NCBI GenBank assembly: GCA_963797475.1
Contig: CAWCPR010000003.1
Span: 248,001-312,000, forward strand
Direction: 5' to 3'
Length of the DNA stretch: 64,000 nucleotides
From: CAWCPR01 sp963797475
GTDB taxonomy: Bacteria; Chloroflexota; Anaerolineae; Anaerolineales; UBA4823
The translations under genes were made by a program, and so were the position numbers. Shown here piece by piece: positions 52,254-59,544 of the stretch (within the stretch, counting starts at the first letter, position 1; each line of letters starts with the position of its first letter). Under the pieces are notes generated by a model that was not told where the DNA came from, did no database searches, and saw only the letters and a list, made by a program, of their open reading frames with translations.

Positions 52254-52267
52254 CGAACACATGTACG
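52254..52267. promoter_or_regulatory. Candidate LexA (SOS) box upstream of uvrB
   Basis: CGAACACATGTACG has one mismatch to CGAAC-N4-GTTCG. It lies 16 bases upstream of the -35 of the uvrB promoter and shares GAAC-nn-ATGTnC with the element inside the recA promoter. Confidence 0.5.
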
Positions 52268-52283
52268 AGTTTTCCGAAAATCA

Positions 52284-52313
52284 TTGACTTTTCGGCCTAC
52301 TCCGATTTAAAAT
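52284..52313 (+). promoter_or_regulatory. uvrB promoter (leaderless)
   Basis: TTGACT (52284-52289), an 18-base spacer and TAAAAT (52308-52313). The ATG begins eight bases after the -10, so the mRNA is predicted to lack a leader; no ribosome-binding site is visible. Confidence 0.65.
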
Positions 52314-52321
52314 AATGACTT

Positions 52322-54358
52322 ATGGAATTCAAACTTAACGCTCCCTATAAACCTACCGGGGACCAACCGGAAGCAATTCGCCAACTGGTGGAAGGTATCG
52401 AACAAAACTGCCAGGATCAGGTGCTTCTCGGCGCGACCGGGACAGGCAAAACCTTCACGATCGCATCCGTGATAGAAAGGGTTCAAAAACCTGCCCTGGT
52501 GATGGCGCATAATAAGACCCTGGCAGCCCAGTTATATGCCGAATTTAAGGAGTTCTTTCCCGAGAACGCAGTCGAGTACTTTGTTTCGTACTACGACTAT
52601 TACCAGCCCGAGGCCTATGTGCCGCGTCACGATCTTTACATCGAAAAAGACGCGGATATCAACGAAGAAATCGAGCGTCTTCGCCTGGCTGCGACGACCG
52701 CCCTGCTGTCACGCCGGGACGTGGTCATCGTTGCGTCGGTTTCGTGCATATACGGCATCGGCAGTCCCGAAGCTTATGGACGAGTGGTGATCAACCTGGA
52801 GAGTGGAAATATCTACCGCCGCAATGCGTTGCTGCGCCAACTGGTTGAAAGCCACTACCAGCGCAACGACCTGGAGCTGCGCCCGGGGACGTTCCGGGTG
52901 CGCGGCGACAGCCTGGACCTGGTCCCAGCCTACCAGGAACGCCTGGGGTATCGAATCGCCTTTTTCGGGGATGAAATCGAGCGCATTGTTGAGTTCGACG
53001 CTGTCACCGGTGAGCTGCGCCGGGAGCTGCAAACCATCCAGATTTACCCTGCCAAGCATTTCATCACGGAAGAAGAAAAGCTGAAAAAAGCTATTCGAGA
53101 TATCGAGGCAGAGCTTTCCGAACGAGTGACTTATCTGCGGGAGCACGAACAACTGCTGGAGGCCCAGCGCCTGGAACAGCGCACATTGTACGACCTGGAA
53201 ATGCTGCGCGAGGTCGGCTATTGTTCGGGGATCGAAAACTACTCACGCCACCTGGATCAGCGCCCGGTGGGTTCGCCGCCCTGGACGCTCATGGATTACA
53301 TGCCTGGCGATTATCTGCTGGTCATTGACGAATCGCACATGACCGTGCCACAGATCAGGGGCATGTTCAATGGCGACCGCTCGCGCAAAGAGACCCTGGT
53401 GGAATACGGTTTCCGCTTGCCGTCCGCCCTGGATAACCGCCCTCTGCAATTTGATGAATTCGAAAAACACAAGGGCTACACAATTTACACTTCAGCCACG
53501 CCCGGGCCTTATGAGATGAAACTTGCCGACCGGATCGTCGAGCAGATTATTCGCCCTACCGGCCTGGTCGACCCCGAAGTAGAAGTCCGTCCGATCGAGG
53601 GCCAGGTGGATGACCTGGTCGCTGAGATCCGGCAGCGCGTCGAAGCGGGCCAACGCACCCTGGTGACGACGCTGACCAAGCGCATGGCGGAAAAGCTGTC
53701 GGATTACTTGATGGAATTGGGCATTAAGGTCCATTATTTACACTCCGAGATCGAGACGCTTGAGCGAGTCGGAATCTTGCGCGATCTGCGCCTGGGAGTA
53801 TTTGACGTGGTGGTCGGCATCAACCTGCTGCGCGAGGGCTTAGACCTGCCAGAAGTTTCCCTGGTCGCCATTCTGGACGCGGATAAAGAGGGCTTTTTAC
53901 GCTCGGGGACAGCCCTGATCCAGACCATCGGCCGCGCTGCCCGGCACGTGAACGGCAAAGTGATCATGTACGCGGATAAGATGACCGATTCTATGACGCG
54001 CGCCATCGACGAGACCAACCGGCGCAGAGAAAAACAAGTCGCTTTCAACGAAGCGCATGGCATCAAGCCGGTCAGTATTCTCAAAGAAGTGCGCGATCTA
54101 ACCGACCAGCTTTCGGTGCGGGCGGTAGCCGAGCCGCACGCGGAGTACAGGGTAAAGGGCGCTGCGGGCCTACCCCAGCCTGAAATCAGAAAAGTGATTG
54201 CCGAGCTGGAAAAGCAAATGAAAATTGCCGCCAAAGACCTGGAATTTGAAAAAGCTGCCGTACTTCGAGACCAGATCTATGAGCTACGCGCCATCCTGGC
54301 GGAAGAATCCAACCTGCCTCCCTGGGAAAAGGTGCGCCTGCTCTCCGGGGAAGAATAA
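52322..54358 (+). CDS. uvrB: Excinuclease ABC subunit B (UvrB)
   Basis: Damage-verifying helicase-like subunit of nucleotide excision repair, 678 residues, standard length. LGATGTGKTFTIASV is Walker A. The Tyr-rich damage-sensing beta-hairpin is YFVSYYDYYQPEAYVP. LLVIDESHMTVPQIRG carries the DEAH-type motif, YTSATPGPYE is motif III and LREGLDLPEVSLV with QTIGRAARHVNGKVI are motifs V-VI. The C-terminal UVR domain (AAKDLEFEKAAVLRDQIYEL) binds UvrC. An SOS-box-like element and a leaderless promoter precede it. uvrA and uvrC are not in the window. Confidence 0.97.
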   Translation: MEFKLNAPYKPTGDQPEAIRQLVEGIEQNCQDQVLLGATGTGKTFTIASVIERVQKPALVMAHNKTLAAQLYAEFKEFFPENAVEYFVSYYDYYQPEAYVPRHDLYIEKDADINEEIERLRLAATTALLSRRDVVIVASVSCIYGIGSPEAYGRVVINLESGNIYRRNALLRQLVESHYQRNDLELRPGTFRVRGDSLDLVPAYQERLGYRIAFFGDEIERIVEFDAVTGELRRELQTIQIYPAKHFITEEEKLKKAIRDIEAELSERVTYLREHEQLLEAQRLEQRTLYDLEMLREVGYCSGIENYSRHLDQRPVGSPPWTLMDYMPGDYLLVIDESHMTVPQIRGMFNGDRSRKETLVEYGFRLPSALDNRPLQFDEFEKHKGYTIYTSATPGPYEMKLADRIVEQIIRPTGLVDPEVEVRPIEGQVDDLVAEIRQRVEAGQRTLVTTLTKRMAEKLSDYLMELGIKVHYLHSEIETLERVGILRDLRLGVFDVVVGINLLREGLDLPEVSLVAILDADKEGFLRSGTALIQTIGRAARHVNGKVIMYADKMTDSMTRAIDETNRRREKQVAFNEAHGIKPVSILKEVRDLTDQLSVRAVAEPHAEYRVKGAAGLPQPEIRKVIAELEKQMKIAAKDLEFEKAAVLRDQIYELRAILAEESNLPPWEKVRLLSGEE

Positions 54359-54390
54359 ACCGCACAATTCGTTCCTGGCGCTGTTTAAAA

Positions 54391-54421
54391 AGGATCTCTT
54401 TGAAGCAAAGATCGAGATCCT
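54391..54421. repeat. Inverted repeat downstream of uvrB
   Basis: AGGATCTC...GAGATCCT with inner CTTTG / CAAAG and a GATC bulge forms a 12-bp hairpin. There is no T-run. It abuts the 11-bp direct repeats. Confidence 0.5.
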
Positions 54422-54463
54422 TCATACCTCCTTCAGAGCGCCTTCACACCTTCTTCACATCTC
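54420..54463 (+). promoter_or_regulatory. Four 11-bp direct repeats, likely OmpR/PhoB-family binding array
   Basis: Units CTTCATACCTC, CTTCAGAGCGC, CTTCACACCTT and CTTCACATCTC follow each other without gaps, exactly one DNA turn (11 bp) apart. The last unit lies eight bases before TATACG (54472-54477), so it covers the -35 position of the promoter of the small secreted protein. PhoB/OmpR-type regulators bind such in-phase repeats. The adjacent response regulator is the obvious candidate. Confidence 0.65.
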
Positions 54464-54471
54464 TACGCTAC

Positions 54472-54477
54472 TATACG
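54472..54477 (+). promoter_or_regulatory. -10 element of the small secreted protein gene
   Basis: TATACG, without a recognisable -35, as expected for an activator-dependent promoter. Confidence 0.4.
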
Positions 54478-54583
54478 AATAGTCCAACAAGCAAGTCCCT
54501 TCTCTCCAAATGGATAAGGGCCGGGGGAGCCCCACCTGGAGGGAGGAGCCATGCACACCATAATCTTGAAGGAGTGAATGCAA

Positions 54584-55153
54584 ATGAAGAAAATCTTTAT
54601 CGTCGCAGCAGTTGTTGTCGTGGCCCTGGTCGCACTTGGGGCGGCCGGTTTCGCCTATGCGCAAACTCAAACCCCAAACGCGCCTGCTAACCCGAATGCC
54701 CCAGGCGTCATGCCGCGCGGCGGGCAGTCCGGTGGATACGGACAGGGCAGTATGATGAACGGCTTCAGCAGCCAGGCTGTGGATGGTGAATTCGGGCCCT
54801 TGCACGATGCCATGTACCCGGCCCTGGCGAGCGCGCTTGACCTGACGCCGGATGAGCTGCTGGCGCGCCGAAATGCCGGCGAGACTCTCTGGAGCATCGC
54901 CCAGTCACAGGGCATCAGCGCCGACCAGTTTCAAACGATCTTGATCCAGGCGCGCACTCAGGCCATGAATCAGGCTGTCGCCGAAGGAACGCTCACCCAA
55001 GCACAAGCCGACTTCATGCTCAACCGTACGAACCAGATGGGGCAGAGCGGTTTCGGACCCGGGTCGATGAACTGTGATGGCAGCGGAATGATGTCCCAAC
55101 AGAGGTCCGGAAGAGGTATGGGTGGCAGATGGGCAAACCAATCCAATCCATGA
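54584..55153 (+). CDS. Small secreted Met/Gly/Gln-rich protein
   Basis: I do not recognise a named family. The 189-residue protein has a clear signal peptide (FIVAAVVVVALVALGAAGFAYAQ, cleavage after AYA-Q). A Pro/Asn/Gly-rich stretch with SMMNGF follows. A helical domain of about 90 residues (LASALDLTPDELLARRNAGE, then LWSIAQSQGISADQFQTILI) resembles small exported helical repeats. The C-terminus is Met/Gly/Arg-rich (MNCDGSGMMSQQRSGRGMGG). Met-rich tails can bind copper or silver; this is inference. ATG 54584 fits AAGGAG better than ATG 54578. It is preceded by an OmpR-type repeat array and followed by a response regulator and a kinase that also has Met-Gly repeats. Confidence 0.82.
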   Translation: MKKIFIVAAVVVVALVALGAAGFAYAQTQTPNAPANPNAPGVMPRGGQSGGYGQGSMMNGFSSQAVDGEFGPLHDAMYPALASALDLTPDELLARRNAGETLWSIAQSQGISADQFQTILIQARTQAMNQAVAEGTLTQAQADFMLNRTNQMGQSGFGPGSMNCDGSGMMSQQRSGRGMGGRWANQSNP

Positions 55154-55238
55154 ATTTCAGTTCAAATAATGCCCCACGAAAGTTCACCAGTAATCACCCT
55201 GAGGCAGGCCAACCCAGCCAGAAGGGGAAGTTGGGACT

Positions 55239-55260
55239 GGGTAGCGGATGTCCGCTACCC
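55239..55260. promoter_or_regulatory. Perfect 10-bp palindrome at response-regulator promoter
   Basis: GGGTAGCGGA / TCCGCTACCC around TG. It ends ten bases before TATAAT (55271-55276), overlapping the -35 position. It is also followed by ATTTT, so it may act as terminator of the preceding gene, as operator, or as both. Confidence 0.6.
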
Positions 55261-55270
55261 ATTTTCCGTT

Positions 55271-55276
55271 TATAAT
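55271..55276 (+). promoter_or_regulatory. -10 element of the two-component operon
   Basis: Consensus TATAAT, 16 bases before the response-regulator ATG. The -35 is poor (ATGTCC), suggesting control by a factor. Confidence 0.55.
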
Positions 55277-55292
55277 TTTGCCACATTGGACC

Positions 55293-55976
55293 ATGGCAAC
55301 AATCCTGATCATTGAAGACGAACCTCAACTGGTCAAAGTGCTGCGCTCTTACCTGGAACAGGCCGGTTACACCGTTTTCAGCGCTTACCGCGGCGATACG
55401 GGTCTCTCCACCTGGGAACACAAACGCCCTGACCTGGTGATCCTCGACCTGAACTTGCCGGGGATAGATGGGTTGGATGTAGCCCGTGAAATTCGCCGCA
55501 AGGCCGACACCCCGATTATCATGCTGACCGCCCGTGTTGAAGAGACTGACCAGCTCATCGGGCTGGAATTAGGCGCCGACGATTATATCAGTAAGCCATT
55601 TTCTCCTCGGGTAGTCGTAGCGCGCGTGCGCGCCCTGCTGCGCCGGGCAGATGCCGAGCCCAATACTGTTCAGGTGCTGCGCGTTGCCGACCTGGAGATC
55701 GACCTGGATGCCCACACAGTCACCCGCGCTGGCAAGCCTATGGAATTGACCCCAACGGAATTCAACCTGCTCACAACTCTGGCAGGCCAGCCAGGACGCG
55801 CCTTCTCCCGGCTGCAGCTCCTGGAGGCCAGCCAGGGCAACGCTTACGAGGGTTACGAGCGCTCGATCGACGCCCATATCAAAAACTTGCGCGCCAAGAT
55901 CGAGCGCGAGCCGAAAAAACCCCAATACATCGAGACAGTTTTTGGAGTTGGGTACAGGTTCAATAAAGATCAATAA
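55293..55976 (+). CDS. OmpR-family response regulator
   Basis: Two-component response regulator of 227 residues. The receiver domain has the acidic pair IIEDE, the phospho-acceptor D52 in VILDLNLPG, the switch Thr in MLTARV and the Lys in YISKPFS. The C-terminal winged helix (LTPTEFNLLTTLAGQPGRAF through IETVFGVGYRF) is of the OmpR/PhoB type, which binds 11-bp direct repeats as dimers. ATG 55293 starts the receiver; the upstream extension to 55248 is unlikely. The kinase gene begins seven bases after its stop. Best target candidate is the repeat array at 54420-54463. Confidence 0.95.
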   Translation: MATILIIEDEPQLVKVLRSYLEQAGYTVFSAYRGDTGLSTWEHKRPDLVILDLNLPGIDGLDVAREIRRKADTPIIMLTARVEETDQLIGLELGADDYISKPFSPRVVVARVRALLRRADAEPNTVQVLRVADLEIDLDAHTVTRAGKPMELTPTEFNLLTTLAGQPGRAFSRLQLLEASQGNAYEGYERSIDAHIKNLRAKIEREPKKPQYIETVFGVGYRFNKDQ

Positions 55977-55983
55977 TCAAGCT

Positions 55984-57456
55984 ATGCGACTGCGCCTCGT
56001 CCTTTCTTTTATTCTCATAGTGGTTGTCTCGGTTGCAACCGTGGTGCTCATCGTCCATTTTGGAGCAGCCAACGAAGTGCGCGCGTTTATGTTTCGTGGC
56101 GGGATGAACGGCGCTAACGGCCTGGTCAGCGCATTGGAAAGCTATTACAGCGCCAACAGCTCCTGGCAAGGGGTCGAAAGCCTGCTCCAATCGTCCGGGC
56201 ACGGAATGGGGGCCCAAGGAATGGGAGCCCAAGGAATGGGGGCCCAAGGAATGGGGGCCCAAGGATTGGAAGGCCAGGGAAGGGGCGCACAGGGCGCAGG
56301 TGGATCAGGCGCGGGCGGGGCTGGCGGGCAGGGAAACATGATGACCCAGCGTCTGCGCCTGGCTGACGCCCAAGGGAACATCCTGGCAAACAGCGATGGC
56401 AGCCCGGCCGGCGGTACATTAAGCGCCTCAGAACTGGAAAATGCTTTCGCATTGCATTCAGGCGGCAAACCAGTCGGCTACTTGCTGGCTGAAGGCGGAG
56501 TGACGTTTACTCAGGCTGACGAGAGCTTGCTGGTAAGCCGCCTGAGCCGCGCCGCTCTGACGGCTGGCCTGGTCGGCGGCGGGTTATCGCTGCTGTTTGC
56601 CTTTCTGCTGGCTTACCGTCTCTTGCGCCCGGTGCGCGAACTAACCTACGCAGCCGCCCAACTGGCCCATGGGAACCTGGCTCAACGAGTGCCCGTGCGC
56701 GGCGAGGATGAGCTGGCTACCCTGGGGCAAGCTTTTAATCAAATGGCTATTTCATTACAACAATCTGAAGAAAGCCGGCGCGCCATGACCGCCGATATCG
56801 CCCATGAGCTGCGCAATCCTTTAGCTGTGCAGCGCGCCAACCTGGAAGCACTGCAAGACGGGATTTACCCCCTCACATCCGAAAACCTGGAGCCGATTTT
56901 GGAGCAAAATCACCTGCTCACCCGCCTGGTAGAAGACCTGCGCACCCTGGCATCCGTAGATTCAGGCCAGTTGGTCCTCGAATGCTCCCCCACGGATTTG
57001 ACTGCCCTGGTGCAGCGCGTGGCAGAACGATTTAAGCCGCAAACCGATGCGAGGCAGATTGCGCTGGACGTAAATACTCCCAGCCAATTCCCAGCGATGA
57101 CCCTGGACTCAGGGCGCGTCGAGCAGATTCTGGGCAACCTGATCTCAAACGCGCTGCGCTACACACCACAGAATGGAAGAATTTCCGTCGAGCTGCGCTT
57201 GCAAGAGCAGCACAATCAAAAAGACGCCATTTTGTACGTCCACGACAGCGGTCCGGGTATCCCGCCGGAAGCTCTGGCGCATATTTTCGAACGCTTCTAT
57301 CGCGCCGATCATTCGCGCAGCCGTGAGGAAGGCGGGAGCGGACTTGGCCTTACCATCGCCAGCCAGCTTGCCGAAGCCCACGGCGGCCGCCTGACGGCCG
57401 CTAACCACCCGCAAGGCGGCGCGTTGTTGACACTCACACTGCCAGTTAATCAATGA
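55984..57456 (+). CDS. Sensor histidine kinase with Met-Gly-rich extracytoplasmic repeats
   Basis: Membrane sensor kinase of 490 residues. TM1 is at about 4-27 (LVLSFILIVVVSVATVVLIV). An extracytoplasmic domain of about 150 residues follows and includes four identical-length GMGAQ units and a Gly/Gln/Ala-rich run (about 73-115). TM2 is LTAGLVGGGLSLLFAFLLAYR. Then come HAMP, the H-box DIAHELRNPL (His 274), the N-box NLISNALRYTP, DSGPGIPPE and GGSGLGLTIA. It partners the response regulator seven bases upstream. The Met-rich loop hints at metal sensing. ATG 55984 is preferred; the frame opens at 55942. Confidence 0.94.
   Translation: MRLRLVLSFILIVVVSVATVVLIVHFGAANEVRAFMFRGGMNGANGLVSALESYYSANSSWQGVESLLQSSGHGMGAQGMGAQGMGAQGMGAQGLEGQGRGAQGAGGSGAGGAGGQGNMMTQRLRLADAQGNILANSDGSPAGGTLSASELENAFALHSGGKPVGYLLAEGGVTFTQADESLLVSRLSRAALTAGLVGGGLSLLFAFLLAYRLLRPVRELTYAAAQLAHGNLAQRVPVRGEDELATLGQAFNQMAISLQQSEESRRAMTADIAHELRNPLAVQRANLEALQDGIYPLTSENLEPILEQNHLLTRLVEDLRTLASVDSGQLVLECSPTDLTALVQRVAERFKPQTDARQIALDVNTPSQFPAMTLDSGRVEQILGNLISNALRYTPQNGRISVELRLQEQHNQKDAILYVHDSGPGIPPEALAHIFERFYRADHSRSREEGGSGLGLTIASQLAEAHGGRLTAANHPQGGALLTLTLPVNQ
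56203..56277 (+). repeat. 15-bp tandem repeat inside the sensor kinase gene
   Basis: Four near-identical units of GGAATGGGGGCCCAA (56203-56262) plus one degenerate unit encode GMGAQ repeats. One unit has a single G-to-A change. Such arrays can expand or contract by slippage without breaking the frame. Confidence 0.9.
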
Positions 57457-57457
57457 A

Positions 57458-57937
57458 ATGAAACCCAACAATGTAACCCGCTTCCTGGAGGCGAAAGATA
57501 TCCCCTTCACCGCTTTTGAGCTTCCTGCAGAAAAGTTGGGTGCAGTTGAGGCGGCCCGCCTGTTGGGTGTCCCGCCCGAGCAGGTTTTTAAAACGATCGT
57601 TGTGGTACGCCAGGGAAGCGGAAAGCCAATCCTGGCGGTCGTTCCAGGGCCCAATGAGGTAGATCTAAAAGCACTGGCACAGGCTCTTGGTGAAAAGAAG
57701 GTCCATTTGCCTAGCGAACGTGAAGCCGAGCGGCTGACCGGACTGCAGGCCGGCGGTATTTCTCCCCTGGCGCTTATCCAGCGCGGCTTTCAGGTGATCC
57801 TGGATAAGTCCGCAGAAACCATGGCAGAAATTTACATCTCCGCAGGCCAGCGCGGATTGAACTTGCGCCTCTCTCCTCATGCAATCCTCACCCTGGCTAA
57901 CGCCAAATTCGCCCCAATCAGTCATAAACCAGAATAA
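57458..57937 (+). CDS. ybaK: Cys-tRNA(Pro) deacylase YbaK/EbsC family
   Basis: Trans-editing enzyme of 159 residues that hydrolyses mischarged Cys-tRNA(Pro). The catalytic Lys is in QVFKTIVV (about residue 46); the family core also shows AVVPGPNEVDLKALAQALG, GYxxGGISPL-like GLQAGGISPLAL and ISAGQRGLNLRLSP. Length is normal for YbaK. It starts one base after the kinase stop codon (TGA-A-ATG), so it may be co-transcribed with the two-component genes, although no functional link is known. Confidence 0.93.
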   Translation: MKPNNVTRFLEAKDIPFTAFELPAEKLGAVEAARLLGVPPEQVFKTIVVVRQGSGKPILAVVPGPNEVDLKALAQALGEKKVHLPSEREAERLTGLQAGGISPLALIQRGFQVILDKSAETMAEIYISAGQRGLNLRLSPHAILTLANAKFAPISHKPE

Positions 57938-57973
57938 AATATAAATATCCCATCAAAAATCTTTGAAAATGAC

Positions 57974-58002
57974 TTGCTTACTTGCCAATTTTTCCCTATA
58001 AT
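57974..58002 (+). promoter_or_regulatory. Promoter of the amino-acid transporter operon
   Basis: TTGCTT (57974-57979), a 17-base spacer and consensus TATAAT (57997-58002). The predicted leader to aapJ is about 320 bases. Confidence 0.7.
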
Positions 58003-58009
58003 TGGGAAA
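57991..58009. promoter_or_regulatory. Inverted repeat over the -10, candidate operator
   Basis: Perfect arms TTTCCC and GGGAAA enclose TATAATT, so the palindrome is centred on the -10 element. Confidence 0.5.
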
Positions 58010-58075
58010 CGTCCATTTGGCTGGTATCTGGGGTATTCTATTGTTATCGATTATTGGCCTAACAATCGATTATGA

Positions 58076-58123
58076 CGCGAATGGCGTTCGGCGCGAGTAG
58101 CGTCAGACGCAAATAGCGACTGT
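58076..58123 (+). repeat. Three imperfect 16-base tandem repeats
   Basis: Units CGCGAATGGCGTTCGG, CGCGAGTAGCGTCAGA and CGCAAATAGCGACTGT share a CGCrAnTrGCG core. They lie inside the transcribed leader upstream of aapJ. Confidence 0.6.
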
Positions 58124-58332
58124 CTCCTGCCTGGAAGACGCCGCCCACGATCATCCTGTTCTAGGCACCAAAATCATTTCGGCTGTTGATAAGGCGCATA
58201 CCGCTGCGCCGGGTTTCATATACCCAGTTCAGACTTGAAGAGGAGGTGATGCAGTATATAAGGTGAGGAGTTCTTCAGAAGAAGAGAGAAATTCGAAGAC
58301 CATACAGATTATTCGCTAGGAGGAGGAGAAAC

Positions 58333-59454
58333 ATGAAACGCAAACTAGTACCCATGATTACTTTGTTCATTTTGATCGCTATCGCTGCGACGGCCTGCAG
58401 CCCTGCGCCCACACCTACCGCAGCTCCCGCAGAGCAGCCAACCGAGACTGCCGCAGCAGCTCCAGCAGGCCAGGCTCAACCGCCAGCTCCCAGCGGCTTT
58501 GGCGAAACCTTGAAAACCGTTCAAAGTCGCGGCAAAATCATCTGCGGAGTCAATTCGCAAGTGCCTGGGTTTGGCTATGTAGATTCAGCCGGCAATTACG
58601 CCGGTTTCGATGTCGATTTCTGTCATGCCCTATCCGCAGCTGTGTTTGGAGATCCCAATAAGATCGAGTTTCGCCCAGTAACTGCTACGGAGCGCTTCAC
58701 CGCCCTGCAAAGCGGCGAGATCGACGTGCTCAGCCGCAATACCACCTGGACGCTTGCCCGTGACACGGAATTGGGCGGCAATTTCACCCAAACTACGTTC
58801 TACGATGGGCAAGGGATGATGGTTCCCAAGGATTCTGGGATCAATTCGCTTGAGGATCTAAATGGTGGTACAGTCTGCGTTCAAACCGGCACGACCACAG
58901 AGCTCAACCTGGCTGATGTTATGGCGGCCCGCGGCATTTCTTACACCCCGGCAGTGTATGAGGACGCAGATGGCACTTTCAATGCTTACTCTGAAGGCCG
59001 CTGTGACGCGGTCACAACCGATAAATCCGGCCTGGTCGCCCGTCGAGCTGTGCTGCCAGATCCGGAAAATCATGTCATTTTGGACGAGACGATGTCCAAG
59101 GAACCGCTAGGCCCGATGGTGCGCCATGGCGATGACCAGTGGTTCGATATCGCTCAATGGACCGTATTTACGCTGATCTCAGGTGAGGAATACGGTCTTA
59201 CCTCGGCTAACGTGGATGACATGAAAGCCAACTCTACCAACCCCGAAATCCGGCGCATCCTGGGTGTCGAAGGAGAAATGGGCGCAAAATTGGGCTTGAG
59301 CAACGACTGGGCTTACAACATCCTCAAAACAGTAGGAAATTATGAGGAGGTCTACAATCGCAACCTGGGACCCGACACGCCAACCTACATTCCCCGCGGC
59401 CAGAACAGCCTGTACACCAATGGCGGTATTCTCTACGCGCCGCCTTTCCGGTAA
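58333..59454 (+). CDS. aapJ: General amino-acid ABC transporter solute-binding lipoprotein
   Basis: AapJ/BztA-type amino-acid-binding protein of 373 residues. The signal peptide ends in AATAC (lipobox, about residue 22). A Pro/Thr/Ala/Glu linker follows to about 55. The binding domain starts at VQSRGKIICGVNSQVPGFGY and has YAGFDVDFCHALSAAVFGD, VLSRNTTWTLARD and VCVQTGTTTELNLAD, the typical pattern of broad-range amino-acid binders. ATG 58333 follows AGGAGGAGG. Its two permeases and ATPase follow in order. The window gives no evidence for a narrower substrate choice. Confidence 0.94.
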   Translation: MKRKLVPMITLFILIAIAATACSPAPTPTAAPAEQPTETAAAAPAGQAQPPAPSGFGETLKTVQSRGKIICGVNSQVPGFGYVDSAGNYAGFDVDFCHALSAAVFGDPNKIEFRPVTATERFTALQSGEIDVLSRNTTWTLARDTELGGNFTQTTFYDGQGMMVPKDSGINSLEDLNGGTVCVQTGTTTELNLADVMAARGISYTPAVYEDADGTFNAYSEGRCDAVTTDKSGLVARRAVLPDPENHVILDETMSKEPLGPMVRHGDDQWFDIAQWTVFTLISGEEYGLTSANVDDMKANSTNPEIRRILGVEGEMGAKLGLSNDWAYNILKTVGNYEEVYNRNLGPDTPTYIPRGQNSLYTNGGILYAPPFR

Positions 59455-59472
59455 ACCAAAAATTTAATAGAG

Positions 59473-59503
59473 ACCGGAGGACAGGGCCTGCCTGTCCCCC
59501 GGT
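59473..59503 (+). terminator. Hairpin between aapJ and aapQ
   Basis: ACCGG and GGACAGG pair with CCTGTCC and CCGGT around GCCTG, with one mismatch, followed by a weak T-run. Such partial terminators or stabilising hairpins after binding-protein genes typically keep their mRNA more abundant than that of the permeases. Confidence 0.65.
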
Positions 59504-59544
59504 TTCAGGCTTTATTCCATTCTACAAGCATATCGTTTTATTGA

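Larger units (their letters stand above)
57938..58332. other. Long leader region of the amino-acid transporter operon
   Basis: No coding frame is convincing in this 395-base stretch. It holds a promoter at 57974, an inverted repeat over its -10, direct copies of ATCGATTAT (58046-58054 and 58065-58073) and three imperfect 16-base repeats (58076-58123). A purine-rich leader with several GGAGG-like stretches precedes the first gene. I did not recognise a known riboswitch. Confidence 0.6.

Noticed and set aside
56203..56277. CRISPR array
   Set aside because: The 15-bp units are contiguous, in frame and have no spacers; they encode GMGAQ repeats.
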